DNA from: Plotosus lineatus | Lineage: Eukaryota; Chordata; Actinopteri; Siluriformes; Plotosidae | Reading direction: 5' to 3' | Length of the DNA stretch: 64,000 bases | NCBI GenBank assembly: GCA_024760905.1 | Contig: CM045729.1 | Location: 51,689,580 to 51,753,579, forward strand | Shown: one piece after another, positions 50,817 through 62,663 of the stretch | How the letters are laid out: every line of letters starts with the position of its first letter | Position numbering within the stretch: the stretch's first letter is position 1 | Translations under genes and position numbers: made by a program | The notes under the pieces: model-generated | What the model was told of the DNA's origin: nothing | Seen by the model: the letters and a program-made list of their open reading frames with translations, nothing else | The model's database searches: none

Positions 50817-52774
50817 TTCTCTTCCCCTTTTGGATGATCAATACCTAATTCTCCATCTCCATGGCAACGGTGATGTCAGGCTTGGTTGAACCCTGGCTGC
50901 TACCACAAATCATTTCCTTTAAGCAAAGTGTGGTGTAATCGAGTACAGTGTGACTCTCTCCTGGAGACATTCATTATATTCCTTCTCTGTTTCTCTCTCT
51001 TCCTTTATGTTTTCGCTTTTTGTCTGTTCTTTTTTGTAAGAGAGAACTTTTTTTTTCAGACATAGAGTCTTCCGACCCTTAAAATAAGACAAAGGTTACC
51101 ATGGCAATGTGGCTTCGGTTCAGACCATGGCCAAGCACAAAGTGTTGTTTTTTGGGTGTGCATGTAGCAGGATTGTGGACGACAGGGTTAGAGAATGTGA
51201 TGATGGGCAGGTGGAGGCATGTAGGGGTGAAAATGTACCCTGTTCTATGCATTATTTTGTGCACAGGACAGACATTGAATGGTTTACATGTGTATGTGCG
51301 TTGATGAAAGCCTCATTGATCAGGTAGTGTTTAGACCGAGAGAATACTTTCTTTCTACTGTTTCTGATTCCTGACTGTTCAGTTCTTTTAAAATGCCACT
51401 TAGCCGAGTGTCCTTTTCCCCCATTCCGGTCCTCCAGGCTAGGTGCTGCACATGACTGAAATACAGTCACTATGATAGTTAATTTCCCTGATTAGATGAA
51501 ATGCCTCCATATCAATTTTCTTTATTGTTTCAGCTTCGGAAAGGGGGACAGCAGTTTAATTTAAAACATTAGCATATTAAGGGAAGCCTTAATGACTTAT
51601 TATACTGTCCGATTTATGTATTACTGGTCCTAGGTTGTAATGCCCACTTGTATAATAAAATAAAGCACAAAATTTGCAATTAATGTAATTGGATTACAGC
51701 CTAACTCAGGACTAAAACAAATAGAGCATCAGTATAGATTATAGAGTCACAATTTAATTGTTTACTATAAATATGTCATTTGCACAGGCTGAAGTTCATG
51801 CATCATTTTCACACATATGACTGATCACCAGCTACACACTCTACAAAAGATTATTACTCTTTCAAAGACAAGAATCTTCAGTTTAATTCGGTTATGTTTT
51901 GTATAGTTTATGATGCCAAGAAGTAAACAGAAAAAGTACACTCCATTCTTGTGCATGGGACTGAAATAAAATTAATTTGAAATTAAAAGATTTGTATGCA
52001 TTTATAAAATGTATAATTGATGACAGTGATGTCATAGATTTGGTTTCTTTTGTGGTTGCAGAATATTATTAGAAAAGTCAAAGCTATGGGTGACATAAAT
52101 ATGTGAAGTGAAATATGTGATATGTGAAGGAATTTTCTCTGCTCTGTTCAAACAAAAAGGATATTCATGCCTTCATTCAGAAGTTCTTTTATCTGACCTC
52201 GAAATGTATAACTTGTTGGCATCTTCTAAATGAAGCATGCAGATGCAAAACATTTTGCCTTCAGTGGTCTTCGCTGTGTTTTGCAGTGGAATAGGAGAAT
52301 GACAAATGATTAGCTTGATTTTTGTAATATTATTGCACCATTCTGTTTAGAGGATTGTAGACTTCATTAGTTTCATTAGAGAAAAAATCTTCAGATCTTT
52401 ATCAGCTGACTCTATTATCAGAGAGTGTTGTAATTTTTCATTGTTAATAGTAGCAAATCCTGTGGTGAAATGTGACCAATCTGATTTTCACTATCTTTAA
52501 AGCTATTACAATGCAATGAATCAAAATGACTGGCCTTATATCGCTCTCTGTGCACTTGCTTACATTGTTTCTTCTGTAAAAATGAATGGTGTTTGTAACA
52601 CCAGCTTGATATAGCTGTGCTAGATTTTATACTAGGTTCTGGAGGAGTAAAATGAATTGTGGAGATTTGAATTTGAACAGCCGGCAGATTTATTACAATT
52701 AACAATACTACAAGAAACAGTGCAAACAATATTGTAGAACTTTCTTTACAAATTAAAAATAAAATAAAATAAGC
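50817..52774. promoter_or_regulatory. Gene-free, with two RFX X-box-like sites
   Basis: ATCTCCATGGCAAC (50855-50868) carries a perfect X-box right half. GTTACCATGGCAAT (51095-51108) matches the palindromic X-box at 13 of 14 positions. The sequence between (TGTCAGGCTTGGTTGAACCC, TTTAAGCAAAGTGTGG) is repeat-free. From 51480 on it is AT-rich unique sequence. No gene. Confidence 0.4.
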
Positions 52775-53031
52775 TTAATCTCTAAGGTTTGATTCGTGTG
52801 AACCCGGGAGTCTTTTCCAGGATTGTGATCCGTTTGGGATAAAGGTGTTTTTATCTGTTCTTATCTGGGATCCTGTGATTTGAAGTGGTTGGGTCTGTAG
52901 ATCTACTCTCGCATCCAGAGAACAGTTGGCCACACTGCGTCTGGATCTACCAAGAGTTCTCACTGGATTTGGCTCGCCATCCGTGTCCGAAACCAGCTTC
53001 CAGATCAAATCCAGATCCACTAAAAAACCAG
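52775..53031 (-). other. Exon-like open segment, minus strand
   Basis: Follows a good acceptor (GTCTGTACTGCATGTGCAG) and stays open for 85 codons to TAA. It begins TGFLVDLDLIWKLVSDTDGE, has a dibasic stretch GRSRRS and ends SHESNLRD. It is richer in GC than its surroundings. There is no ATG in frame: upstream the frame meets TAG near 53084, so as it stands it could only be a terminal exon. I do not recognise the protein; a chance frame or a piece of an unknown transposon is as likely. Confidence 0.25.
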
Positions 53032-53359
53032 TCTGCACATGCAGTACAGACACAATGAATAAAATATTTAACAACAACAGTTCCTAAATAAAATGACAAA
53101 AGTGCATGAAAGGCACTGAATGGAATGTAATACAAAACAGCTTATCTGCACTACTTTAGTGCATTAGCAAAAGTACTTTCAACAAAACATTTAGAAAAAT
53201 AAAATGTAAGGTTCATTTTGTGCACAGCACAATCTTTGTTATGTACTCCGACTGGTCTTAGCCTTTTAAAGACAAAAATAGTGCACACAGCTTTAAAAGT
53301 CACCACGTGTAAAGTTAGCATAGGTTCTTAAACTAGCTTCATATTGCAATGACTCACCG

Positions 53360-53402
53360 GAGCTTCCAAGAATGAGAGAGAACAAAACACATACAAGGCT
53401 CT
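53360..53402 (-). other. Possible 43-base exon, minus strand
   Basis: Minus-strand segment bounded by TGTGTGCTTTTCAG and a strong donor CCG/GTGAGT. In the frame compatible with 52775-53031 it reads LYVFCSLSFLEAP, a hydrophobic stretch like part of a signal peptide. No upstream exon in the right phase was found: the nearby donor at about 53468 leaves the wrong phase. Weak candidate. Confidence 0.18.
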
Positions 53403-53677
53403 GAAAAGCACACAAACTTAGTTAAACTTGTTAAAAGTTCACTTAATCACATTTTTGATCGTTGACTCACTCGTGTCGCTTTTCGAGGGCTCTGTATGCG
53501 TCCTGCTCTTCACGCTCTCTGCTGCACTCTCTGCTGGTCGCATGCAGGCACGTGCCTATGATGCGTTCAAGGGGACTAGGAAACTAGTGCTTTCAGGGAG
53601 TGTTGGAACTAGGGTTTTTTCCAATAAAATTAGTAACCATGTGTTTACCTGTGTTACAGTGTTTAATATGGAGAAGT

Positions 53678-54028
53678 TCAGTTCATCAGTTCATTTTCTG
53701 TAACTGCTTAATCCTAACTTGGGTCGCGGGGAGGCTGGTGCCCATCCCAGCCAACTTCGGGCGAGGGCAGAGTACACCCTGGACAGCTCGCCAGGCCATC
53801 GCAGGGCAGAAACACGCCGACGGCTTTGCAGCCTACTCTTGTCGAAAGTCAGCAATGGTTCTTTTACATGCCTCACACCATAGACAGTGAGAGACATGGC
53901 CAGCCTTTGATAACCCAGTTAGCTGCACTGGGGAGGACAGTGACAACCTTGTGGAGAGTGGGAATCGAACCCCCAACCTTTGGATCAGCGATCCAGCGCC
54001 CTATACCACTAGACCACCACTGCCCATC
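53678..54028 (-). mobile_element. SINE family B, tail type 2, full length, with target duplication
   Basis: Bounded by TGGAGAAGT at 53669-53677 and 54029-54037. The tail TCATTTTCTGTAACTGC leads to GTCGCGGGGAGGCTGGTGCC. An intact core and a complete head follow (ACTAGACCACCACTGCCCA). The best type 2 reference copy in the window. Confidence 0.93.
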
Positions 54029-54039
54029 TGGAGAAGTGT

Positions 54040-54400
54040 TCATTCAAAATGTTCATTTTCTGTACCGCTTAATCCCAATTAGGATTACAGGAAGGATGAC
54101 ACTCATCTCAGCCAACTCTGCATGAGGACTGGATACACTCTGGACAGTTCACCAGGTGATCGCAGGGCCAACACTCACACAAACATTCATACGCACACTC
54201 ACATCTAGGGGCGATTCGGAACAGCCAATTAACCTACTGTGCATGTTTTTGGACTGTGGGAGGAAATCGGAGTAGCCAGAAGAAACCCATGTAAGCACGG
54301 GGAGAACATGAAAACTGCACATAGAAACACCTGAGCTGAGAATCAAACCCAGGACGTTCTTGCTGTGAGGTGGACATGGTAAGCACTACGCCATGTTGAG
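54040..54400 (-). mobile_element. SINE family A copy, minus orientation
   Basis: Full layout: tail (TCATTTTCTGTACCGCTTAA and CATCTCAGCCAACTC), spacer ACACTCACACAAACATTCAT then ACGCACACTCACATCTAGGGG, middle TTTTTGGACTGTGGGAGG, and decayed head ending AGCACTACGCCATG. Its AC-rich spacer is the seed sequence of the minisatellite at 57463. Confidence 0.88.
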
Positions 54401-57329
54401 AAGAGTTGATTGTGGTAAATCTACGTTTTATTATATTAGTTTTGACCACCCCCCCCCCCCTTTTTATACATTCCTCGCTAGTAGGACGTGTTTGATGAGT
54501 TAAAGCTTGCATACTGAATTTATGTAAACAACCAAGATACAAAGTAAGACCTGACATGTCTTTACACCACATTTTTATTGATCATAATACACACATAGAC
54601 CAAATTAACACAAGCTATCAATGGTGATGTTCTTCATACATCTCTCAGATAAAAGATCAGGTCTTCTTATAGAAAGTATGTCGTTCCTGAGAGTGATATT
54701 TGTGTGTTTTTTTTTCTCAGTTTTAATGTATTGTGTAAGAATTTTGCTGCTGTTACATATTTTGTGTAAGATGGACATACAAAGCATAAGATGGACTCTG
54801 GCCTGTTATGTGTGAATTCCCTCATCAAATCTGTGCAGAGATGTATGCAGGTCTGGCAGCTGTCTGACACTGATGTATGGCTTTGCGTGTGTACTGTCAG
54901 GCCAGGATTAGGTTATGTCAGAGCCGTCGCTGTGTATTTACCCAGTGGCCAGTCTGGGCTGTGCAACGCCATAGCATTAGTTTCACCTGCCAGTCTCCGA
55001 GGTTTTTATCAGAGTAGCACTTAACAGGACAGGAGGAAGGTCAGCCAGACTGATTGTCTTAGCAAGACAAACTCAGCCTGATTCTATCAGAGGGAATTTC
55101 TGTAACCTCTAGCAAACTGGGGAAAAACATCTGAACAATACAACAAAGACAAAACAATAAAAAAATGAACTAAGTACAAATGCAGTGTCTTTCTTGCATA
55201 CTCTGAGGGTGTGGAATTTGAGGTACAATAATAACTCTGCAAAGGTAATATTTAAACATCTTTGTGTGTGTCGGGTGTTTTGCATAGTGCTGATGTTTTC
55301 ACAACAGTAATTGTACAAACTGCAGGTTTGAAAGGACACAGCATTTGATGACATGTGTTTTTGAACAGTGACCCTGAGAAAGGTCAGTGCTGCTCGTGTC
55401 CTTGTTTCAGCGCTTTCTTAATGAGTGGTCTTACAGCCCGCAAGGGGAAAGGACAGTAAAAGATCATCACTACATCACTGCTGTCTGTCACTTGCTCAGT
55501 CTGCCTCTTCTTGGCTGCTCTGGGAATTGTAGCTCACTGGGGGCTGAAGAAGAAAATCCCATAACAGTCTTCTGCTCTATTCTATAATTTTCTTTCAATA
55601 AATGAAGTTTTAATTATGAGAATTAACATATAGGGAAAGGGGGATGGGAAGAAAATTATGAACTAATTTTGCTGGCATCATACAATATCTTTTTTAATCT
55701 CACATTTTATCAGAATTTTCTTTTTTACACATTTTTATCCGTGAGAATAGTCACTTCCTGTACTGAAGGGATTTTAGTTATAGTCATGTATCTGTCATGT
55801 GCTGAAGAATAAGCAACACTAATTTATGAAGCAATTCATTACATTTTATGGTTTCTCATAGCTCCAGCAAATGAATATCTGCTGGAACAGCAGCATGCTT
55901 GTTGAGTGGTCAGCGTGAGGAACATATCTGATCTACGTGGCTTCTGGGGAGCCTCATGGCCAGTAAACCCTCTCTCCCTTTATAGGGGATGAGCTGCTGT
56001 TATGTGTGCTGTATTAGCCCCTGGTGTGATGCACAGCTTAAGTTATAACCCACTTTAACAACCCCTCTGCTGCCAGTATGGCCTGCACAGCAACTTTTAT
56101 TATGTGTCACATCAAATAAGAGAGAATTCCAGGCCAACTTTTGGTTGCTCTGCTACCGAGGTTATGAAATAAAGGTCTACTAAGCTTAGGGTAAGGATCA
56201 AACAAAATTGACTACAAATTTTATTTATAGCTGTACAGTATACTGAATTTGTTAATATTCCTTCATTATCATGAATGATAAAAAATAAACAGTTTCTTAA
56301 AGCAGTGTATGGGCTCAGGAACATGTGACTGAGATCCAACATGAAATTGTGTCATAAAGTGCGGCAAAGCGTTAAAGCGAGGGAAATTTCATTTTTTGGG
56401 GTGGCACATCAGCCATATGTCTTATTTTTCACATTTCTTATATATATAATACAGATAATAGACAACATGTTGAAATATATCAGTGTGCTCTTTGCAGTTC
56501 CTTTTCAAGCTTCCACAGAAATGTATTTCAATCTTAAAAACCAAAACTACATTAACAAGCTTGATAGGCTTTGCATCCTGGTCTCTCCGTAGCTCTTTTT
56601 CTCCCTCTCTTCTTTTATTTTGGTTGATGTGTCTCTGTTAACATAATTACACAGTTATTTATACTTCCTTAGCCTGAGAATGTGATAAAATCATTAACAG
56701 ATAAGCTAAGATCATTGCTGTGTGACTATTTGTGACTATGGATTGATGACCTGAGGAAAATATAATAGATTGCAAGCTAAATATATGCGACATAGCTAAA
56801 TTTCATTGGAATGATTGTTCTGTCATGGTTCGCTAGTGAAAAATTAAATCTGCAAGTCCTGTAATCACCCATGTGTAATTTAAACATTCAGAGCTTTGAG
56901 TGACTTCTTATTTTTATAATGCTTTAAAATTAATCTCTCAAGCCATGCATAAAATAGGAAACTGTAAAATAATACGGTAAGAAAGACAGCCCTCTTTGAT
57001 CATTAGGCTACAGATTGTGTGGAAGTCCATAGTATCAGTGTAAATTCTCAGTTATGCAGGTCACTCTAGACCCAAGGTTAAAACAAGGGCACCTGGACAT
57101 GCTAGAGTTTCTTGTTTCAAAATTTGAAAAGTCATTGGCAGCTCAACAGCCCGTGTACCACCTTAATAACTCTGAAATTGCAAATGACTCTCCATGAGCT
57201 GAAATCCCTGGGAGTGTCCCCCAGACAGGAAGAACTAAAGAAGCTTCTTGGAGAAGAGACAAAATGTCTTCAAGAAACTTGCGCAATCTCAATTGCCCTT
57301 GTCTCAACCTTGGAAGCTCATAGTACTTT
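54401..57329. promoter_or_regulatory. Gene-free, candidate conserved block 55860-56100
   Basis: C-tract near 54450. The block 55860-56100 (CTACGTGGCTTCTGGGGAGC, TATTAGCCCCTGGTGTGATG, TTAAGTTATAACCCACTTTA) is repeat-free and balanced. The remainder is AT-rich with nothing recognised. Confidence 0.36.
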
Positions 57330-58790
57330 CATTTCTATTTTATTTCATTTTCCAACCCACTTTATCCTTAATTAGGGTCACAGGGGGGGCTGTTGTTCAT
57401 CTCAGCTGACCCTGGGTGAAGGCAGGGTACACTAGACCATCACAAAACAGACAAACAAGCATTCTCACTCACATTCACATTCACATTCACATTCACATGC
57501 ACATTCACATTCACATTCACACGCACACTCACATTCACACTGACATTCACATTCACATTCACATTCACATGCACATTCACATTCACATTCACATTCACAT
57601 TCACAATCACATTCACACGCACACTCACATTCACACTGACATTCACATTCACATTCACAATCACATTCACACACACATTCACATTCACATTCACACGCAC
57701 ATTCACATTCACACGCACATTCACATTCACATTCACACTCACATTCACATTCACACTCACATTCACATTCACACTCACATTCACATTCACAATCACATTC
57801 ACACTCACATTCACACTCACATTCACATTCACAATCACATTCACACTCACATTCACACTCACATTCACATTCACATTCACATTCACATTCATAATCACAT
57901 TCACATGCACATTTACATTCACATTCACACTCACATTCACACTCACATTCACATTCACATTCACATTCACATTCACATTCACACGCACATTCACATTCAC
58001 ACTCACATTCACACTCACATTTACATTCACACTCACATTCACATTCACATTCACACGCACACTCACATTCACACTCACATTCACATTCACACTCACATTC
58101 ACATTCACTCTCATTCACACTCACATTCACATTCACAATCACATTCACACGCACATTCACATTCACACACACATTCACATTCACACTCACATTCACACGC
58201 ACATTCACATTCACATTCACACTCACATTCACAATCACATTCACATTCACACACACATTCACATTCAAATGCCCATTGACATTCACACACACATTCACAC
58301 TCACATTCACACACACATTCACATTCAAATTCACATGTACATTCAGATTCACATTCACATTCACACTCACACTCACATTCACACTCACATTCACATTTAC
58401 ACTCATATTCAAATTCACATGTACATTCAGATTCACATTCACATTCATATTCACTTTCACATTCACACTTACACTCACATTCACATTCACACTCATGCGC
58501 ACATTCAGATTCACATTCACACTCACATTCATCGTTAGGGCCAATCAAGAATATTCATATAGCCCATCTATGTTTTATATATATATATATGTCTATATAT
58601 GGCCTGTCCATGTTTGTGCGGGGAAATCACAGCACCCAGAGGAAGCCCATGCTAGCATAGGGAGAACACAGTAATGCTAGCAAACTGTACACAAAAATAT
58701 TCTTGCCAGGCATGGGACTCAGACCCAGCACCTGCTTGCTGTGAGGCAGAGGTGTTAACTACTTCGCCAGCACATTCATAGTGATTAGTA
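57330..58790 (-). mobile_element. SINE family A copy split by a minisatellite
   Basis: Left part: TTTTCCAACCCACTTTATCC and CATCTCAGCTGACCCTGGGT. Right part: TTAGGGCCAATCAAG, then GTTTGTGCGGGGAAATCACA, then TTGCTGTGAGGCAGAGGTGT and the end of the head. Between them the normal 40-base AC-rich spacer is replaced by about 1.07 kb of hexamer array. Confidence 0.82.
57463..58530. repeat. (ACATTC)n minisatellite, about 178 units
   Basis: Nearly unbroken hexamer array ACATTC with frequent variants ACACTC, ACACGC, ACAATC and ACATGC. The variants are patterned at intervals of 12-18 bases, showing higher-order copying. The period is a multiple of three, so long frames read HIHIHT on one strand and CECECE or VNVNVN on the other. 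These are not genes. Confidence 0.98.
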
Positions 58791-59657
58791 ACTTTCATAA
58801 TTAATTCCAGAATGTTATGTTGTTGATTCCTTAAAAACTTTATCTGTGTACATTTTCGTGCACTTTCTTCTTATGTTTTACATGTGTGTTTATGATGTGC
58901 TCACCTGCCAAACCAAAACAAAATACAGTACAGTTAATGTGATCAAGTTCAAGGATAGGCGTTAAATATGGTGGATCAAGCCCACAATGCAATGCAGATT
59001 AGTTATATTTACCAGGACTTATGCACAAAATCCGTGATATTGTATGGAATTTTTGTTTGTTTGTTTTTTAAACAAGACTAAGAATATTTTTCTTAGTGGC
59101 AAGAGCTCTGATTATGTGTACGTATGTGCATTTTTCGGTGCCTGAGAGAAGTGGAGAAAAGGAGAGTTTTGAGAGTCTTGTCACAGCAGGTCCTAGATGC
59201 CTGTGCTGTCATGTGACACAGTCTCATTAAAGTAGCTCTGTGCTGTGAGGCATGTTATTTTTACCCAGGCTACACCTGGAATTGCCTCTAGACCGGCTGC
59301 AGCTTGCTTCGTCTCCTTCAGTACTGTTAGGTGTTTGTTCCTGCACACAAAAATGTCTTCTGTCCTGTAATTAAGATTTTACTCACATCAGAAACATCAG
59401 CTTTCTTGCATTTATTCTTTCTCCTCATACACAATTAAAGCATATTGTACATGGTGAAGTTGGGAGGCCTTGGCTTCTGGATGGAGGTGGGATTATCTCG
59501 GTCTTTTTACCATGGCCCTTAAAAAAATAATTTGTAAACTCCCCTGTGTAATTATGGAGACCTATGATTAATTGTCTCATAAAATTAGCCCCAGTCTCAC
59601 TTTCATTTTAACTGCAACGAATATTAATTAAACTCCCCCCCTCTCTTTCACATGCAC

Positions 59658-59690
<33 letters not shown>

Positions 59691-60204
59691 CTCTCTCTCC
59701 TGCTCTCTCTTGCTCCCTCTCTCTTTATAAACTTGTCCTTTCTAAAGCCAGTCGTTTGAATATTCATAGTGAATATGAAAAATGTCTTCAGCCACTATAT
59801 TAGTATGATTTTTTGATATCCCTAAAAATATATATATCCGGAATTAAAAGATGAGTCATAAATAATATTTACATATGGTTGGTGGAAATGGGGTTCCCAA
59901 AATAATGTCACATCTTTAAGCCCAGGAAATAAGTTAGGAAATAAGGAAAATGCCTTTGTTTTCATGTGGAGGGAGTGCCATGGCACATGTTTCAAACTGC
60001 AATTTTTTTTTTAATCCTGGTGATAAATGGAAGTTAAATAAATCCTATTAAATCTTACTCAACATATTATCATATTGTAAAGTGGAGAATCCAATGTCAC
60101 CTTGAAGTGTGTGTACGCTCAAAGAATATATATTTGTGTAATAGTATGCTAATTCACACTTTGAATTTGAATTTAGGTTATCTGTGTGCCAATCATTCTT
60201 TCAT
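58791..60204. promoter_or_regulatory. Gene-free, candidate conserved blocks near 59110-59400 and 59740-59800
   Basis: Short AC run at 59657-59689. The second block has the inverted pair ATATTCA-TAG-TGAATAT (59760-59776), POU-like. The first has AGACCGGCTGCAGCTTGCTT-like unique sequence and TGTCCTGTAATTAAG. No coding exon recognised. Confidence 0.36.
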
Positions 60205-60500
60205 TCATTTTATGAACTACTCAATCCTAATTAGGGTTGTGGGGAGGTGAGAGTACACCTTGGACAGCTTGCCAGACCACTGCAGGACAGAAACACGCTG
60301 ACAGCTATGCAGCCTACTCTTGATGAAAGTCTGTATTGGTTCTTTTACGGCCTCTCACCTCACAGTGAGAGCCGTTGCAGCCGTTGATAACCCAGTCAGC
60401 TGTTCTGGTGGGGACAGCAGTGGCAACCATTGAAAATAGGGCTCGAACCCTCAACTTGGGATGAGAAATCCAGCACCTTACCACCAGGTCAGCACGGTCC
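60205..60500 (-). mobile_element. SINE family B, tail type 2, minus orientation, old
   Basis: Tail ATTCATTTTATGAACTAC, core with several small losses, degenerate head (ACCACCAGGTCAGCACGGTC). Confidence 0.8.
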
Positions 60501-60587
60501 TGTTCTGTATGCTACCAAGAAAAAACAGCTTGAGAAAATGCCAATCTGAGATTTAGATTTCATTCATACTATGTTACTAATGAGATG

Positions 60588-60895
60588 AGATTTCCTTTCG
60601 GCTCTCCCCCTTTTTTTTCAGGGGTTGCCACAGCAAATGATTCACACGTTTGATCTGGCATAGGTTTTTAGCAAGGGACAGAAACACGCTGACGGCTTTG
60701 CAACTCGTCTTTACGAAAGTCAGCAATGGTTCTTTTACAGCCTCACACCATAGACAGTGAGAGAAATGGCTGGCCTTTGATAACCCAGTTAGCTGCACTG
60801 GGTGGACAGTGACAACCTTATGGAGAGAGGGACTCGAACCCCCAACCTTAGGATCAGCGATCCAGCGCCCTATACAACTAGCCCACCACTGCCCA
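60588..60895 (-). mobile_element. SINE family B, tail type 1, minus orientation
   Basis: Tail TTTCCTTTCGGCTCTCCCCC, small internal deletion after GGTTTTTA, core, B box inverse near 60834, head ending CCCACCACTGCCCATCC. Confidence 0.88.
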
Positions 60896-61018
60896 TCCAC
60901 CACATACATAATTGAGTAAAAACATTTATTGAAAATATATTTATTGAAAAGTATTGCTGGACATTGAAATAGAAATCTCATAAATAACTGTTATGGGTAA
61001 ATGAAGCTATGAAACATA
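60896..61018 (+). repeat. Duplicated segment, copy 2
   Basis: Second copy of the segment at 36835-36955, in the same direction. It is sandwiched between a complete SINE B (left) and a 68-base piece of SINE B head (61021-61088, right). It carries a small internal expansion (TTTATTGAAAATATATTTATTGAAAAG) relative to copy 1. Confidence 0.8.
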
Positions 61019-61213
61019 CAGTTAGCTGCACTGGGGGGACCTTAGGATCAGCGATCCAGCACCCCATACCACCAGACCAGCACTGTCCACTCATACTATG
61101 CTACTAATATTAACAGGAAACTATAAACACTTGTATTATATAATAGTACACCATGAAAAATATAATCAAAATTGTTCTCTTGGACGAGACACAGAACACA
61201 TCGGTTTGAAATA

Positions 61214-61747
61214 CAGTGGTACCTCACCTTACAAAATTAATCTGTTCCAGAGCCTTTTTCGTAAACTGGATTTTTCGTAAGTAGAACCGCATTTTACATG
61301 TAAAATGTATTCCAAGGCCCCCAATAATACCCTTTAAAAATTATAAAAGCATACCTTCTAAGGTACTTACTTCATGTTGACCATGTCTTCTTAGTAGAGT
61401 TATAATCTTACAAAAGTTTATGCAAGGTTAAAAGCCTGAGCAAAAAAATAAAGTTGCAATGAGCATACTCGAAAAACTCATGAAACAAGCTGCTGCTCAA
61501 GGGAGCTATGTCATCCCTCCTCGCCAATGAGAGGCCAACGGGGCAGGATGTTGGGAGATAGCCAATGGGAGAGCAACTCGCACATTGTTTGAATGTTTGA
61601 ATGGCACGTTTGAATGTTTGAATGACACATTTGGCGCGTTTCGTAAGGAGAACTTGTTTCGTATACAGAGACAAAAAATTTAGGAAAATGTTTTTCGCAA
61701 ACTGGATTTTTTGTTTTCTGGGACTATCGTAAAGAGAGGTACCACTG
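61214..61747. mobile_element. Pogo/Tigger-like non-autonomous transposon
   Basis: 534 bases with perfect 12-base inverted ends CAGTGGTACCTC and a TA duplication on each side (61212-61213 and 61748-61749). The end sequence and TA target are those of the pogo/Tigger branch of Tc1-mariner. No transposase frame. Internal GTTTGAATGTTTGAATG repeats. Part of its interior (61500-61570, inverse) matches the element at 63299. Confidence 0.85.
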
Positions 61748-61749
61748 TA

Positions 61750-62142
61750 TATGCATGGAACACTCTGTTTAGCTGAAAATCCCTGTTGAATACGCAGCAG
61801 AGAAAAACATACTTCATATTAGCCAATAGGTTTCAATTTATGTACTGCAAATGGTCCAGTTGGTCAGTACAAAAAAAAATCTCTCTGCATGAGTAAAGTA
61901 TACAGCAAAAAATTATGAAAGACTTATATCCATACCCATCATAAAGGATGTCTTAGTTGTATGAATAGGTACTGATATACTAGAGATGACTGGTTTCTCA
62001 AGTACACGTTGATCTGTAGACTTTGCAGTGAAGCTTGTGGAAATGGAGAATGTCTGTACTACTTCCTGTTTGGAAAGCTACTCTCTGCAGGGACACTTGG
62101 CTGCTCTCCATGAGGGAAATGTTCTTGGAATCGAAGCCTTAC
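61750..62142. other. Spacer, no gene seen
   Basis: AT-rich unique sequence leading to the exon-like segment. Confidence 0.35.
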
Positions 62143-62204
62143 CTTGAGTTCGAACACGTAATTGCCAGAGATTTCAGATAATATTGATCTTTTGTAAAAA
62201 GAAC
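62143..62204 (-). other. Possible 62-base coding exon, minus strand
   Basis: Bounded by a good acceptor (GGCTCATTCTTTTCCAG) and a near-ideal donor (AAG/GTAAGG). One frame is fully open and reads SFYKRSILSEISGNYVFELK. I do not recognise the family. No partner exon in the right phase was found nearby, so a chance pair of splice sites is possible. Confidence 0.28.
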
Positions 62205-62607
62205 CTGGAAAAGAATGAGCCAATAAAAAAGTAAAACCCATGCAATTAATTTAATTACATGCCATTAAACTGCCTCAGGGGTTCTACTTACCTTTCCTTG
62301 CTTAGGTTATTTATGTTAGTCCATACAGAATGCAATTGGACAATATCTAAATCTTTCTCTGACCATTGTACTTTTTGCACCATTTACTTTTTAACCATAT
62401 ATCAAAATATGAACAAATATGTGATCTACTGTAAATCTGTACATTAATATTCAAAGATTGCTATTTAGGATTCATACTTCTCTAATTTAATTAGACTGTA
62501 CATCATGTGGATGAATGTAATTGGTTCTAGCTTCATGCTATATTTATGGAACTAGTTTAGATGTGTGCTTAGGAAGTGTGTGCTTAAAATAGATCATGTG
62601 TGTCTGT

Positions 62608-62663
<56 letters not shown>

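Noticed and set aside
50407..50889. Frames of Arg-Glu or Ser-Leu repeats
   Set aside because: Artefacts of TC and TG microsatellites.
57463..58530. Regular array resembling a CRISPR
   Set aside because: Six-base units without unique spacers, in an animal genome; it is a minisatellite inside a SINE.
57416..58548. Long open frames of His-Ile-His-Thr, Asn-Val or Cys-Glu repeats on both strands
   Set aside because: They are forced by a hexamer repeat whose period is a multiple of three; no start context, domain or unique sequence.
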